Shown here: positions 18,842 through 27,715 of the stretch, in pieces
Layout: each line of letters starts with the position of its first letter
How positions within the stretch are numbered: position 1 is the stretch's first letter
The notes under the pieces: generated by a model
Database searches by the model: none
Seen by the model: only the letters and a program-made list of their open reading frames with translations
What the model was told of the DNA's origin: nothing
DNA from: an uncultured Ruminococcus sp.
GTDB taxonomy: Bacteria > Bacillota > Clostridia > Oscillospirales > Ruminococcaceae
Assembly (NCBI RefSeq): GCF_934476685.1
Contig: NZ_CAKSNX010000005.1
Span: 93,964 to 157,963, forward strand
Direction of reading: 5' to 3'
DNA: 64,000 nt
Position numbers and translations under genes: made by a program

Positions 18842-19655
18842 AGTTCTATTATAGCATTAGAACACTTGTTAAGAGCCTATTTGAATTTTTGGGCTCACTT
18901 TTAGATACTGTCACTTAAAACGTAGTATTCATAATTCTCTCATGTTGTTCAGCATTGCTCAGCCAGATCTGAGCGATGCCTGATTTCTCGTTCTTGATTA
19001 TCTGCAAAAGCAACACTCCTTATTACGATTTTTGCCCTTTTTGTATAGTGTTAATCAATTTGCACATTTTGCTTTATCGCCTCGTTTCTATATGGTTTTA
19101 TTGTCTGTGCTTTTGATTGACTGCCCTGTGACTTCTATTGCAAAGTTCGTATTTACGCCCCTTTGAGCGTGATTTCTGTAACTTGCGACCCCTATTTTCC
19201 TTTGAAAGCCGTATCTTGACCCCATAAAAAATATGCACAAAGGCTTTGCAAAAACTGTGTATTTTCGGCACTTTTGCGGCGAGCTTTGCTCGTCCGCTGT
19301 GAGTGTTTCGGGGGCTGCGACCCCGAAACTTTAACTTGCAAGAGAATAATTCGGTTTACTTTAATTTCTGCATATCGGGTATTTGTGCAGATTGCCGAAG
19401 GCCTCAAACTGATTATTCGCTTTGACAATTTATTTTGGTTGATTCTATCGCCCACACCGGCTCACAAATCGCTTGTGTGGGTTTTCCCTTTGGCTTTGCT
19501 AAACTTACCCGATTGAAAACTAAAGCCCACAGATCGCCACACGTTTGCTGATTTGGGTTGACAGTAAAACTTTTATTTGAATTTTACCGTCACACTCTGC
19601 AAATCAAGATTTAACAAGGTTTTCAGGCTTTTTGAATCAGCTTGTTGACAGTAAC
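18842..19655. other. Non-coding stretch between ATPase fragments
   Basis: No supported gene in about 800 bases. It contains GC-rich hairpins unlike the AT-rich surroundings: GTTTCGGGG / CCCCGAAAC at 19305-19329 and CCCACAC / GTGTGGG at 19451-19481, the latter followed by TTTTCCC. Such hairpins would fit the decayed 3' end of a mobile or plasmid module. Short open frames here have no recognisable features. Confidence 0.4.
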
Positions 19656-20657
19656 TTAGTTAGTGTTTTTACTGTCACTACTGTCACGCTCACGGTCGTA
19701 ATGAAGAATTATCAGCCTGCCGTTTCTAGTTCTCTTGTACTGAAAATTAATCCCATATTTCCTGAGAGTATAGCCGTTTTGAACAAAATCTCTTGTAACT
19801 CTGTTGGGATAAAATCTTTCATCAGATACAGTTTTTAAAGCAGTTACTAATTCCGAAGCCGTACCAACAAAATCAATTTGACTTTGAAGATAAACATACA
19901 ACGCTGCAAGAAAAATGTTGTCCTTACTTTTTGGAGCGGTCGGCTCATCGGTAACGACCCACTTTTTCAAATCACTATCGAACTGCAAATTAATTTCTGC
20001 GTTTTCAATATCACGTCCAACACAGAACAATTTAGCAATGCGACTGCCACGCTTGTTTTCAATAAGCACCAAACTTCCGTCAACACAACCGCTGATTCCT
20101 GTACTTCCTGAGATCATATTGAATGGGTCGGTATCCTTGCATTTTCTGGTGTGATGTACAACTATTATTGCGATTTCAAGCTTGTCCGCAAGTGCTTTCA
20201 GCATAGACAGCTCTTTGTAATCTGAACCATAGCTTGAATCAGTATCGCTGCGAACCATTTGCAGAGTGTCAATGAACACGATCTTCAGATCGCAATGTTC
20301 GATTTTAAAACTTTCGATTTGCTCTTCAAGTCCGTTGCCTATTGACTCATACATAACAGAGAAGTATAAATTTTCAGTCGGCACATCAGTTATTTCATAC
20401 AAGCGATTTTGAATACGAACGTAGCTATCCTATAAGCACAAATACAATGCTGTGCCCTGCAATGTTTTCTGACTTAAAACATTTTCTCCTTTCGCTATTG
20501 ACAAGCACATATCAAGTGCCAACCACGATTTTCCGACTTTTGGTGCTCCTGCTAAGATATACAAACCTTGTGCGATCAAGCCGTCCACAACGAACTCAAC
20601 AGGCTTATACACAGTGGTCATGATCTCCTCACAGGATCTTGTGCTAAGTTTTTTCAA
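19656..20657 (-). pseudogene. RepA/AAA_25-like ATPase with an in-frame amber stop
   Basis: Read as one frame of 333 codons it starts at TTG (20655-20657) behind GGAGG and has Walker A LAGAPKVGKSW, then LYLCL, a TAG at 20430-20432, and continues DSYVRIQNRLYEITD with no frame change. Homologues read L-E-D-S at this point, so a GAG to TAG change is likely. Downstream are IVFIDTLQMVRSD (Walker B), a sensor-like IAIIVVHHTRK and a C-terminal winged-helix-like part. Family knowledge: hexameric helicase-like ATPases of plasmids, phages and integrative elements. Either a dead gene or one needing amber readthrough. Confidence 0.8.
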
Positions 20658-20723
20658 ATTATCATTCCTCCTATTCTGTTTTCAAGTTGCCGTTATTATA
20701 TATGTAATTTATACAAACAAAAA

Positions 20724-20812
20724 AAGCTCGCACATATTTCAGATTCACGATTCGGCAACAGGATATAGTGATCCCGTTGTTTTAAATCGTGCCTGATAAT
20801 ATGTACGAGCTT
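20724..20812. other. Long imperfect hairpin, structured intergenic element
   Basis: About 89 bases fold back on themselves: outer arms AAGCTCG-ACATATT / AATATGT-CGAGCTT, an inner helix CACGATT / AATCGTG, and an apical CAAC-GG / CC-GTTG pair. It lies between the ATPase pseudogene and the hsdM promoter and has no coding sense. It could be a structured RNA, a replication-associated fold of the decayed element, or an element end. No known family is recognised. Confidence 0.45.
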
Positions 20813-20917
20813 ATAGCTCTAAGTGTTTGATTATGTTTTTATGTATGTGGTAGGCACACTTATTATACTAATTATTACTGGTACATTGTAACACATAATG
20901 GTAGGTTTGTCAATGTA

Positions 20918-20959
20918 TTTAGAACTGAAAAATAAAATTTAGAACAGAAAAATAAAATT
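20918..20959. repeat. Tandem direct repeat upstream of hsdM
   Basis: Two adjacent 20-base units (starting 20918 and 20938), each TTTAGAAC-[T/A]-GAAAAATAAAA, differing at one base. They lie about 100 bases upstream of the hsdM promoter; possibly a protein-binding site. Confidence 0.55.
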
Positions 20960-21058
20960 TATATTGTTTTAGTTGAAGACTATTTATGTATAGCTTTATT
21001 ATGCTGGTAGATTTTTTGTTCGATTTTTGCAAAAAGTTCGGAAATTCCGCATTTTAAC

Positions 21059-21087
21059 TTGACTGATTGCACAAAATGTGATATAAT
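21059..21087 (+). promoter_or_regulatory. Promoter of the first type I RM operon
   Basis: TTGACT (21059-21064) and TATAAT (21082-21087) with a 17-base spacer, 49 bases upstream of the hsdM start. Confidence 0.82.
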
Positions 21088-21136
21088 ATGACAAATAATG
21101 CCTTTCCGTTATTATAGATTTGATGAGGTGAATGCT

Positions 21137-22642
21137 ATGGCCGAAAAGAATAATGCCAATATTGGCTTTGAAAAACAGATTTGGGATGCTGCTTGCGTAT
21201 TATGGGGACATATTCCAGCGGCTGAATACAGGAAAGTAATCGTAGGACTGATTTTTTTGAGATATATCTCAAGTGCTTTTGAAAAAAGATACCAGCAGCT
21301 AGTGGATGAGGGCGACGGTTTTGAAGATGATAAAGATGCTTATGCTGAGGAGAATATTTTCTTCGTGCCTGAAGATGCACGTTGGGAGAAAATAGCCGCT
21401 GCTGCTCATACTCCTGAGATTGGTACAGTTATAGATGATGCTATGAGAGCAATCGAAAAGGAGAATAAAACACTAAAGAATGTGCTGCCTAAAAACTATG
21501 CAAGTCCGGATCTGGATAAACGTGTATTAGGCGAAGTTGTTGATTTATTTACAAATATGAATATGGATGATACTGAGGAGAGTAAAGATCTTCTTGGTAG
21601 AACATATGAGTATTGTATTCAGCAGTTTGCTGCTTATGAGGGTGTTAAAGGTGGTGAGTTTTATACGCCTGCAAGTATTGTAAAAACTATTGTTGCAATT
21701 CTCAAGCCTTTTAAAAATTGTCGTGTATATGATCCTTGTTGTGGTTCTGGAGGTATGTTTGTACAGAGTGCAAAGTTTATTCAGGCACATAGTGGCAAAC
21801 GTGGTGAGATTGCTGTATATGGACAAGAGTCTAATGCTGATACCTGGAAAATGGCAAAAATGAATATGGCTATTCGAGGTATTGACGCTGATTTTGGACC
21901 ATATCATGCAGATACTTTTTTCAATGACTTACATAGAACTTTGAAGGCAGATTTTATTATGGCAAATCCACCTTTCAATCTCTCGAACTGGGGTCGTGAA
22001 AAACTCAAAGATGATGTCCGTTGGAAGTACGGAATACCACCTGCCGGCAATGCCAACTATGCGTGGATTCAGCATATGATACATCATCTTGCACCAAATG
22101 GAAAGATCGGACTTGTTCTTGCAAATGGTGCATTATCATCGCAGTCAAGCGGTGAAGGTGAGATCAGAAAGAATATTATTAAAGATGGTCTTGTTGAAGG
22201 AATAGTTGCTCTCCCTACACAACTTTTTTATAGTGTCACAATACCTGTTACCCTGTGGTTCATCACAAAGAACAAAAAGCAGAATGGTAAAACATTGTTT
22301 ATTGATGCACGAAATATGGGCCATATGGTTGACCGCAAACACAGAGATTTTACAGATGATGATATTCAAAAATTAGCAGATACATTTACTGCATTTCAAG
22401 AAGGTACACTTAAAGACGTAAAAGGATTCTGCAAAGTGGCAACTAATGATGACATAGATAAGCAGGATTATATCCTCACACCGGGTCGCTATGTTGGAAT
22501 TGAGGAGCAAGAAGATGATGGAGAGCCGTTTGAGGAGAAAATGGCACGTCTGACATCGGAACTGTCGGAGATGTTTGCGAAATCCCATAAACTAGAGGAC
22601 GAGATTAGAAAGAAGTTGGGGGCGATTGGATATGAAATCTGA
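21137..22642 (+). CDS. hsdM: Type I restriction-modification DNA methyltransferase subunit (system 1)
   Basis: Adenine-N6 methyltransferase subunit, which with HsdS protects host DNA. The 501-residue protein has the HsdM N-terminal helical domain, SAM-binding motif I (YDPCCGSGGMFVQS) and catalytic motif IV (MANPPFNLSNWG). The ATG at 21137 is preferred because GAGGTG lies seven bases upstream; 39 bases of further open frame upstream have no RBS. Its 3' end overlaps hsdS by 11 bases. First gene of a four-gene operon hsdM-hsdS-membrane protein-hsdR. Confidence 0.95.
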   Translation: MAEKNNANIGFEKQIWDAACVLWGHIPAAEYRKVIVGLIFLRYISSAFEKRYQQLVDEGDGFEDDKDAYAEENIFFVPEDARWEKIAAAAHTPEIGTVIDDAMRAIEKENKTLKNVLPKNYASPDLDKRVLGEVVDLFTNMNMDDTEESKDLLGRTYEYCIQQFAAYEGVKGGEFYTPASIVKTIVAILKPFKNCRVYDPCCGSGGMFVQSAKFIQAHSGKRGEIAVYGQESNADTWKMAKMNMAIRGIDADFGPYHADTFFNDLHRTLKADFIMANPPFNLSNWGREKLKDDVRWKYGIPPAGNANYAWIQHMIHHLAPNGKIGLVLANGALSSQSSGEGEIRKNIIKDGLVEGIVALPTQLFYSVTIPVTLWFITKNKKQNGKTLFIDARNMGHMVDRKHRDFTDDDIQKLADTFTAFQEGTLKDVKGFCKVATNDDIDKQDYILTPGRYVGIEEQEDDGEPFEEKMARLTSELSEMFAKSHKLEDEIRKKLGAIGYEI

Positions 22643-23819
22643 GTTTATAATGAAGCCTCTTTCTGCCCTCGCGGACATACAAACTGGGCCTTTTGGCAGT
22701 CAGCTACATAAAGATGATTATGTTCAGACTGGCACTCCAATTGTGACAGTTGAACATTTGGGCAAGAAAAAATTTACGGAGCAGAATTTGCCGTGTGTTT
22801 CTGACGCGGACAAAGAGCGCCTCAGCAAATATACTTTGCGAGAGGGTGATGTTGTGTTTAGTCGTGTCGGTTCGGTAGACCGCTGTTCCTATGTTAGTGA
22901 TGAATATGATGGCTGGATGTTCTCAGGGCGTTGTCTAAGGGTACGCCCGCTTATTGAAATTGATTCACAGTATCTTTATTACTATTTCACACTTGAATCA
23001 ACAAAGCAATTTGTACGTGGAATAGCTACTGGAGCTACAATGCCATCAATTAACACTAAGTTTATGGGTGAAGTGCCCGTTACATATCCGCCAATAGAGA
23101 ACCAACGCAAAATTGCCTCTGTGCTATCTGCACTTGATGACAAAATTGAACTAAACAACAAGATAAACAATAATTTAGAGCAGCAAGCTCAGGCTATCTT
23201 TTCAAATGAGTTTTTAACGCTTGAGACGTTGCCTGATAGTTGGAAACAAGCTAGTTTGATAGATATTGCAGACTATCGAAACGGTCTTGCTATGCAAAAA
23301 TATCGACCAACTGCTGACGAAACAGGCATTCCGGTTCTTAAAATTAAGGAACTTCGTCAAGGCTGTTGTGATGATAACAGCGAACTGTGTTCTCCAAATA
23401 TTAAAAGTGAGTACATCATTCGTGATGGCGATGTTATCTTCTCTTGGTCAGGTAGTTTGTTAGTCGATTTTTGGTGTGACGGTATTTGCGGCTTAAATCA
23501 GCATTTGTTCAAAGTAACATCAAACAAATATGATAAGTGGTTCTATTATGCTTGGACAAAGCACCATCTTAATCGCTTTATTGCTGTTGCTACTGATAAA
23601 GCTACAACAATGGGACACATCAAACGTGATGAACTTTCAAAAGCAAATGTTCTCATACCTAATGAGACAGACTACAATCGAATCGGAACTTTGCTTCAGC
23701 CAATTTATGATTTAATTATCGCAAATCGAATAGAAAACAAAAATCTTGCCAAACTAAGAGACACACTGCTTCCAAAACTAATGTCTGGCGAACTTGATGT
23801 TTCTAACATTGACCTCTAA
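22632..23819 (+). CDS. hsdS: Type I restriction-modification specificity subunit (system 1)
   Basis: Determines the DNA target of the RM complex. 395 residues with two target-recognition domains, each followed by a conserved helix: TRD1 opens KPLSALADIQTGPFGSQ, then the spacer helix IASVLSALDDKIELNNKINN; TRD2 opens QASLIDIADYRNGLAM and ends in IENKNLAKLRDTLLPKLMSG. The two-repeat build and LLPKLMSGE end are typical of HsdS. The start is the ATG at 22632 inside the end of hsdM, with GGGGGCG upstream. No recombinase or spare TRD for phase variation is nearby. Confidence 0.93.
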   Translation: MKSEFIMKPLSALADIQTGPFGSQLHKDDYVQTGTPIVTVEHLGKKKFTEQNLPCVSDADKERLSKYTLREGDVVFSRVGSVDRCSYVSDEYDGWMFSGRCLRVRPLIEIDSQYLYYYFTLESTKQFVRGIATGATMPSINTKFMGEVPVTYPPIENQRKIASVLSALDDKIELNNKINNNLEQQAQAIFSNEFLTLETLPDSWKQASLIDIADYRNGLAMQKYRPTADETGIPVLKIKELRQGCCDDNSELCSPNIKSEYIIRDGDVIFSWSGSLLVDFWCDGICGLNQHLFKVTSNKYDKWFYYAWTKHHLNRFIAVATDKATTMGHIKRDELSKANVLIPNETDYNRIGTLLQPIYDLIIANRIENKNLAKLRDTLLPKLMSGELDVSNIDL

Positions 23820-23857
23820 GCCGCTAAATTATTGTTTAGAATAGAAAGGAAGTTTGT

Positions 23858-24382
23858 ATGGGACTAATTATAAAATGGTGTAATGAAAATAATGGCTTTA
23901 TTACTGCAATTTTGTCTATAATAGGACTTTTGTTAAGTGTAATAGCTATTGTTGTATCAATAAGAACAGCAAGATTGCCATACAAGAAAAAGCTAAAATT
24001 GACTTCATCTTTCGATGTAGCTTTTTCTAAAAATACTATCACCGGAGAAGTTACTAGTAACTTAGTGGGAATTTCGGTTAATGCTGCAAACATTGGCTCA
24101 AGAAATGTATCTATCACATATTTAGGAATATGTGTAAAAGATAAAAATTCCAATTGGAACAAACAAAAAATGACTAAAATTAGAGACGAAATAACTGGTA
24201 CTGGAATGATAGCACCTGCCGAGATTAAAACTGAATTGTATAAAAAAGACGATTTACTATATTCACTCTCGTTATTGAGCGGAGACGCCAAAATTTATTT
24301 ATATGCAATGGACACGGAAGAAACAGAATACTTCAAGAGTGCAGGCAATGCGAAAAATATGCTAATGAATTTAGAAAAATGA
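23858..24382 (+). CDS. Single-pass membrane protein of unknown function inside the RM operon
   Basis: 174 residues, good RBS (AAAGGAAG), 38 bases after hsdS and 13 before hsdR. One N-terminal transmembrane helix (about residues 10-32, FITAILSIIGLLLSVIAIVV), then a positive stretch (RTARLPYKKK) and a beta-rich domain predicted to be cytoplasmic. No motif is recognised. Extra genes between hsdS and hsdR are common in type I loci and are often accessory defence genes; whether this one takes part in defence is inference. Confidence 0.8.
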   Translation: MGLIIKWCNENNGFITAILSIIGLLLSVIAIVVSIRTARLPYKKKLKLTSSFDVAFSKNTITGEVTSNLVGISVNAANIGSRNVSITYLGICVKDKNSNWNKQKMTKIRDEITGTGMIAPAEIKTELYKKDDLLYSLSLLSGDAKIYLYAMDTEETEYFKSAGNAKNMLMNLEK

Positions 24383-24395
24383 AGGAGAGAGATTT

Positions 24396-27300
24396 ATGCT
24401 GGGATTATATACCGAAGCCAATTATGAAAATTCAATAATCGAGCTATTTAGAAATGATTTAGGATACGAGTATGTATATGGTCCTGATGTGGAAAGAGAC
24501 TTTTATAGTCCATTATATGAAGAAATTTTACTTGATTCGCTCTATCGTTTAAATAGAGGTCTGCCTGATGACGCTATACGGGATGCATTGTTTAAACTTA
24601 AAAACTTTGAAAATGGAGAGCTCGTACAAAAAAATTCTGTTTTTATGGATTACCTGCAAAATGGTATTTCTGTAAGATATTCTGTCGACGGTGAAGAACG
24701 TTCTTCTATCGTCTATCTCGTAGACTATAAGAATTCTGGCAACAATTCTTTTGTTATTGCAAATCAATGGACTTTTATTGAGAACAGCAATAAACGCCCA
24801 GATATAATTCTGTTTTTGAACGGGTTGCCGATAGTGGTAGTTGAACTTAAATCGCCTTCACGTGAAGAAACCAATGCATCTGAAGCATATAAGCAATTAC
24901 GAAACTATATGCAGGAAATTCCTTCTATGTTTATCTATAATGCAATATGTGTGATGAGTGATCAACTGACCTCAAAAGCTGGCACAATCACCTCTGGCGA
25001 GGATCGTTTTATGAAATGGAAAACCAAGGACGGAATTTACGAAAACACCCAGCACGCTCAATTTGATACTTTTTTTGAAGGCATCTTTGAAAAAAAACGT
25101 CTTTTGGATATCATAAAGAACTTTATCTGCTTTTCAAATGAAGGTACTTTGCAATTTAAAATATTGGCTGGATATCATCAGTATTTTGCGGTTAATAAAG
25201 CTGTAGTTTCGACCAAACACGCTACTGAAACAGACGGCAAGGGCGGTGTGTTCTGGCATACACAGGGCAGCGGAAAATCACTGTCAATGGTTTTCTATGC
25301 TCATCGTTTACAAGAGACACTTGAAAGTCCAACCATTGTAGTAATAACTGACAGAAACGATTTGGATGATCAGCTCTATGGACAATTTGCTAAATGTAAA
25401 GAATTTCTTCGTCAAGATCCTGTACAGGCTGAAAGTCGAGCACATCTTAAAGAATTACTAAATGGCAGAAAGGCCAATGGCATTATTTTTACGACAATGC
25501 AAAAATTTGAAGAGTCTTTTGATTGCCTTTCGGAGCGTAGAAATATTGTTGTTATGGCAGATGAGGCACATCGTGGTCAATATGGCTTAAAAGAGCGAAT
25601 TGATGCCGAAACAGGTGAAATCAAAATTGGAGCTGCTCGTGTCATTAGAAATGCTTTACCAAATGCGACCTTCATTGGTTTTACTGGCACTCCTATTTCT
25701 ATAAAAGACCGTAACACTCGTGAAGTATTTGGTGATTATATCGATATCTATGATATGACACAAGCCGTGGAGGATGGTGCGACACGCCCTGTTTATTACG
25801 AAAGCCGTGTAGTAAAGCTTAAACTTGATGAAAAAACATTAGAGCTTATTGATCAAGAATATGATATAATGGCCAATAATGCCGATCCTGAAGTTATTGA
25901 GAAAAGTAAAAAAGAGCTTGGTCAAATGGAAGCAATTCTCGGTAATGACCAGACGATCAATTCACTTGTGAATGATATTCTCTACCATTATGAAAACAAT
26001 CGTGCAAATTTATTGACCGGTAAGGCTATGATTGTGGCATATTCTCGTCCAATAGCTATGAAGATATATAAGAAGATATTAGATCTTCGATCCTCGTGGA
26101 AGGATAAAATTGCTGTCGTTATGACAAACAGTAACAAAGATCCTGAAGAGTGGAATAAGATTATCGGAAATAAACATCATAGAGATGAATTGGCAAAACA
26201 GTTTAAAGATAACAGCAGTCCGCTCAAAATCGTCATTGTTGTAGATATGTGGCTTACAGGTTTTGATGTGCCGTCACTTGCAACGATGTATGTATATAAA
26301 CCAATGCAGGGGTATAATCTTATGCAGGCCATTGCAAGAGTAAATCGTGTTTTTGGTGATAAAGAAGGCGGTCTTGTTGTTGACTATGTAGGTATCGCAT
26401 CTGCATTGAAACAGGCTATGAATGATTATACAGCTCGTGACAAGAAAAACTATGGTGATACTGATGTTGCTAAGGTAGCTTACCCTAAATTTCTTGAAAA
26501 ACTTTCTATTTGTCAGGATATATTTAATGGATATGATTATTCAAGGTTTATTAGTGGTACTGATTTGGAACGTTCAAAAGCAATTAGCGGCGCTGTAAAT
26601 TTTATCGTTAGTGTTGATAAGAAACGAGAGCGAGAAGATTTTCTAAAGGAAGGACTACTTTTAAAGCAGGCGTTATCACTCTGTTCTTCTTTAGCAGAAA
26701 AAGATATGCGAGTTGAGGCGGCTTTTTTTGAATCGGTGCGAGTTCTTGTAACAAGGTTAATGAATCAAGGTGAAGGCAATAAAATATCTTTGCCTGAGAT
26801 TAATGAACGTATCAATGAACTCTTAAAAGCTAGTATAAAAAGCGAAGGTGTGCTTAATTTATTCTCTGATGTTGATAAAGAATTTTCATTGTTTGATTCA
26901 AAATTTCTCGAAGAAATTTCGAGAATGAAAGAAAAAAATCTTGCGGTTGAACTTCTGAAAAAGCTTATTTCAGAGCAGGTTCAGGTTTATCGTCACACCA
27001 ATGTTGTAAAATCTCAGAAATTCAGCGAAATTATTCAGCGTGCAATGAATTCTTACCTGAATGGTATGCTTACTAATGAACAGGTGATAGAAGAACTGCT
27101 TAATCTCGCAAAACAGATTGCCGCAGCTAATAGAGAAGGTGATCAGCTCGGATTAACTGCTGATGAATTGGCTTTTTATGATGCATTGACAAAGCCACAG
27201 GCAATAAAGGACTTCTATGAAAATGAAGAACTGATTGCAATTACTAAAGAACTAGCAGATACCTTGCGTAAGAACAGAACAATTGATTGGCAAAAGAGGG

Positions 27301-27443
27301 ATTCCGCAAGGGCTAAAATGCGTATGCTCATAAAGAAACTATTAAAAAAGCACAAATATCCACCAGAGGGTATGGAAGATGCAGTGCAAACGGTTATGAC
27401 ACAGTGTGAATTATGGACAGACAATATTATGGATGTATTGTAA
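24396..27443 (+). CDS. hsdR: Type I restriction endonuclease subunit R (system 1)
   Basis: ATP-dependent translocase and nuclease, 1015 residues. The N-terminal PD-(D/E)xK nuclease reads RPDIILFLNGLPIVVVELKS (Asp, Glu-x-Lys), followed by the SF2 helicase core: Walker A FWHTQGSGKSLSM, DEAH box VVMADEAHRGQYG, motif III FIGFTGTPI, motif V/VI VVDMWLTGFDVPSLA and MQAIARVNRVF. The long helical C-terminus binds the methylase core. All catalytic motifs look intact, so the system appears functional. RBS GGAGAG. Confidence 0.95.
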   Translation: MLGLYTEANYENSIIELFRNDLGYEYVYGPDVERDFYSPLYEEILLDSLYRLNRGLPDDAIRDALFKLKNFENGELVQKNSVFMDYLQNGISVRYSVDGEERSSIVYLVDYKNSGNNSFVIANQWTFIENSNKRPDIILFLNGLPIVVVELKSPSREETNASEAYKQLRNYMQEIPSMFIYNAICVMSDQLTSKAGTITSGEDRFMKWKTKDGIYENTQHAQFDTFFEGIFEKKRLLDIIKNFICFSNEGTLQFKILAGYHQYFAVNKAVVSTKHATETDGKGGVFWHTQGSGKSLSMVFYAHRLQETLESPTIVVITDRNDLDDQLYGQFAKCKEFLRQDPVQAESRAHLKELLNGRKANGIIFTTMQKFEESFDCLSERRNIVVMADEAHRGQYGLKERIDAETGEIKIGAARVIRNALPNATFIGFTGTPISIKDRNTREVFGDYIDIYDMTQAVEDGATRPVYYESRVVKLKLDEKTLELIDQEYDIMANNADPEVIEKSKKELGQMEAILGNDQTINSLVNDILYHYENNRANLLTGKAMIVAYSRPIAMKIYKKILDLRSSWKDKIAVVMTNSNKDPEEWNKIIGNKHHRDELAKQFKDNSSPLKIVIVVDMWLTGFDVPSLATMYVYKPMQGYNLMQAIARVNRVFGDKEGGLVVDYVGIASALKQAMNDYTARDKKNYGDTDVAKVAYPKFLEKLSICQDIFNGYDYSRFISGTDLERSKAISGAVNFIVSVDKKREREDFLKEGLLLKQALSLCSSLAEKDMRVEAAFFESVRVLVTRLMNQGEGNKISLPEINERINELLKASIKSEGVLNLFSDVDKEFSLFDSKFLEEISRMKEKNLAVELLKKLISEQVQVYRHTNVVKSQKFSEIIQRAMNSYLNGMLTNEQVIEELLNLAKQIAAANREGDQLGLTADELAFYDALTKPQAIKDFYENEELIAITKELADTLRKNRTIDWQKRDSARAKMRMLIKKLLKKHKYPPEGMEDAVQTVMTQCELWTDNIMDVL

Positions 27444-27501
27444 CTTTAAAACATAGTTAGAACCTTTAAACACAGGGTAGTTTTTTCTGTAATATAAACA
27501 T

Positions 27502-27545
27502 AACCGCAGTAAGTCACATCAATTCGTGACCTACTGCGGTTGTTG
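27502..27545 (+). terminator. Hairpin terminating the first RM operon
   Basis: AACCGCAGTA-GTCAC / GTGAC-TACTGCGGTT with loop ATCAATTC, then TGTTGTATTTT. Its stem and loop closely resemble the terminator at 30967-31009. Confidence 0.7.
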
Positions 27546-27684
27546 TATTTTACTATAATATAGAACTATGCCATCAGCCAGCTTTTTTTGTCACCACATA
27601 GGTAGTATAATTATTATCTGACAGCAATGTATACTCACATAAAGCGGTAATGCCGACTTTTTCCGTCTATATGTTAAAAAGTAT

Positions 27685-27707
27685 AGTGTGATCTGCTAAC
27701 TCACACT
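27685..27707 (-). terminator. Probable terminator of feoAB
   Basis: AGTGTGA / TCACACT stem read on the minus strand just beyond the feoB stop, followed by ATACTTTTTAAC. Confidence 0.55.
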
Positions 27708-27715
27708 TCCACTAC

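Noticed and set aside
19192..19516. Short open frames between the ATPase fragments
   Set aside because: Opposed overlapping frames over GC-rich hairpins, without RBS or recognisable protein features.
27545..27680. Possible gene tail on the minus strand (KVGITALCEYTLLSDNNYT)
   Set aside because: Too short, no start, no family recognised; left as intergenic.
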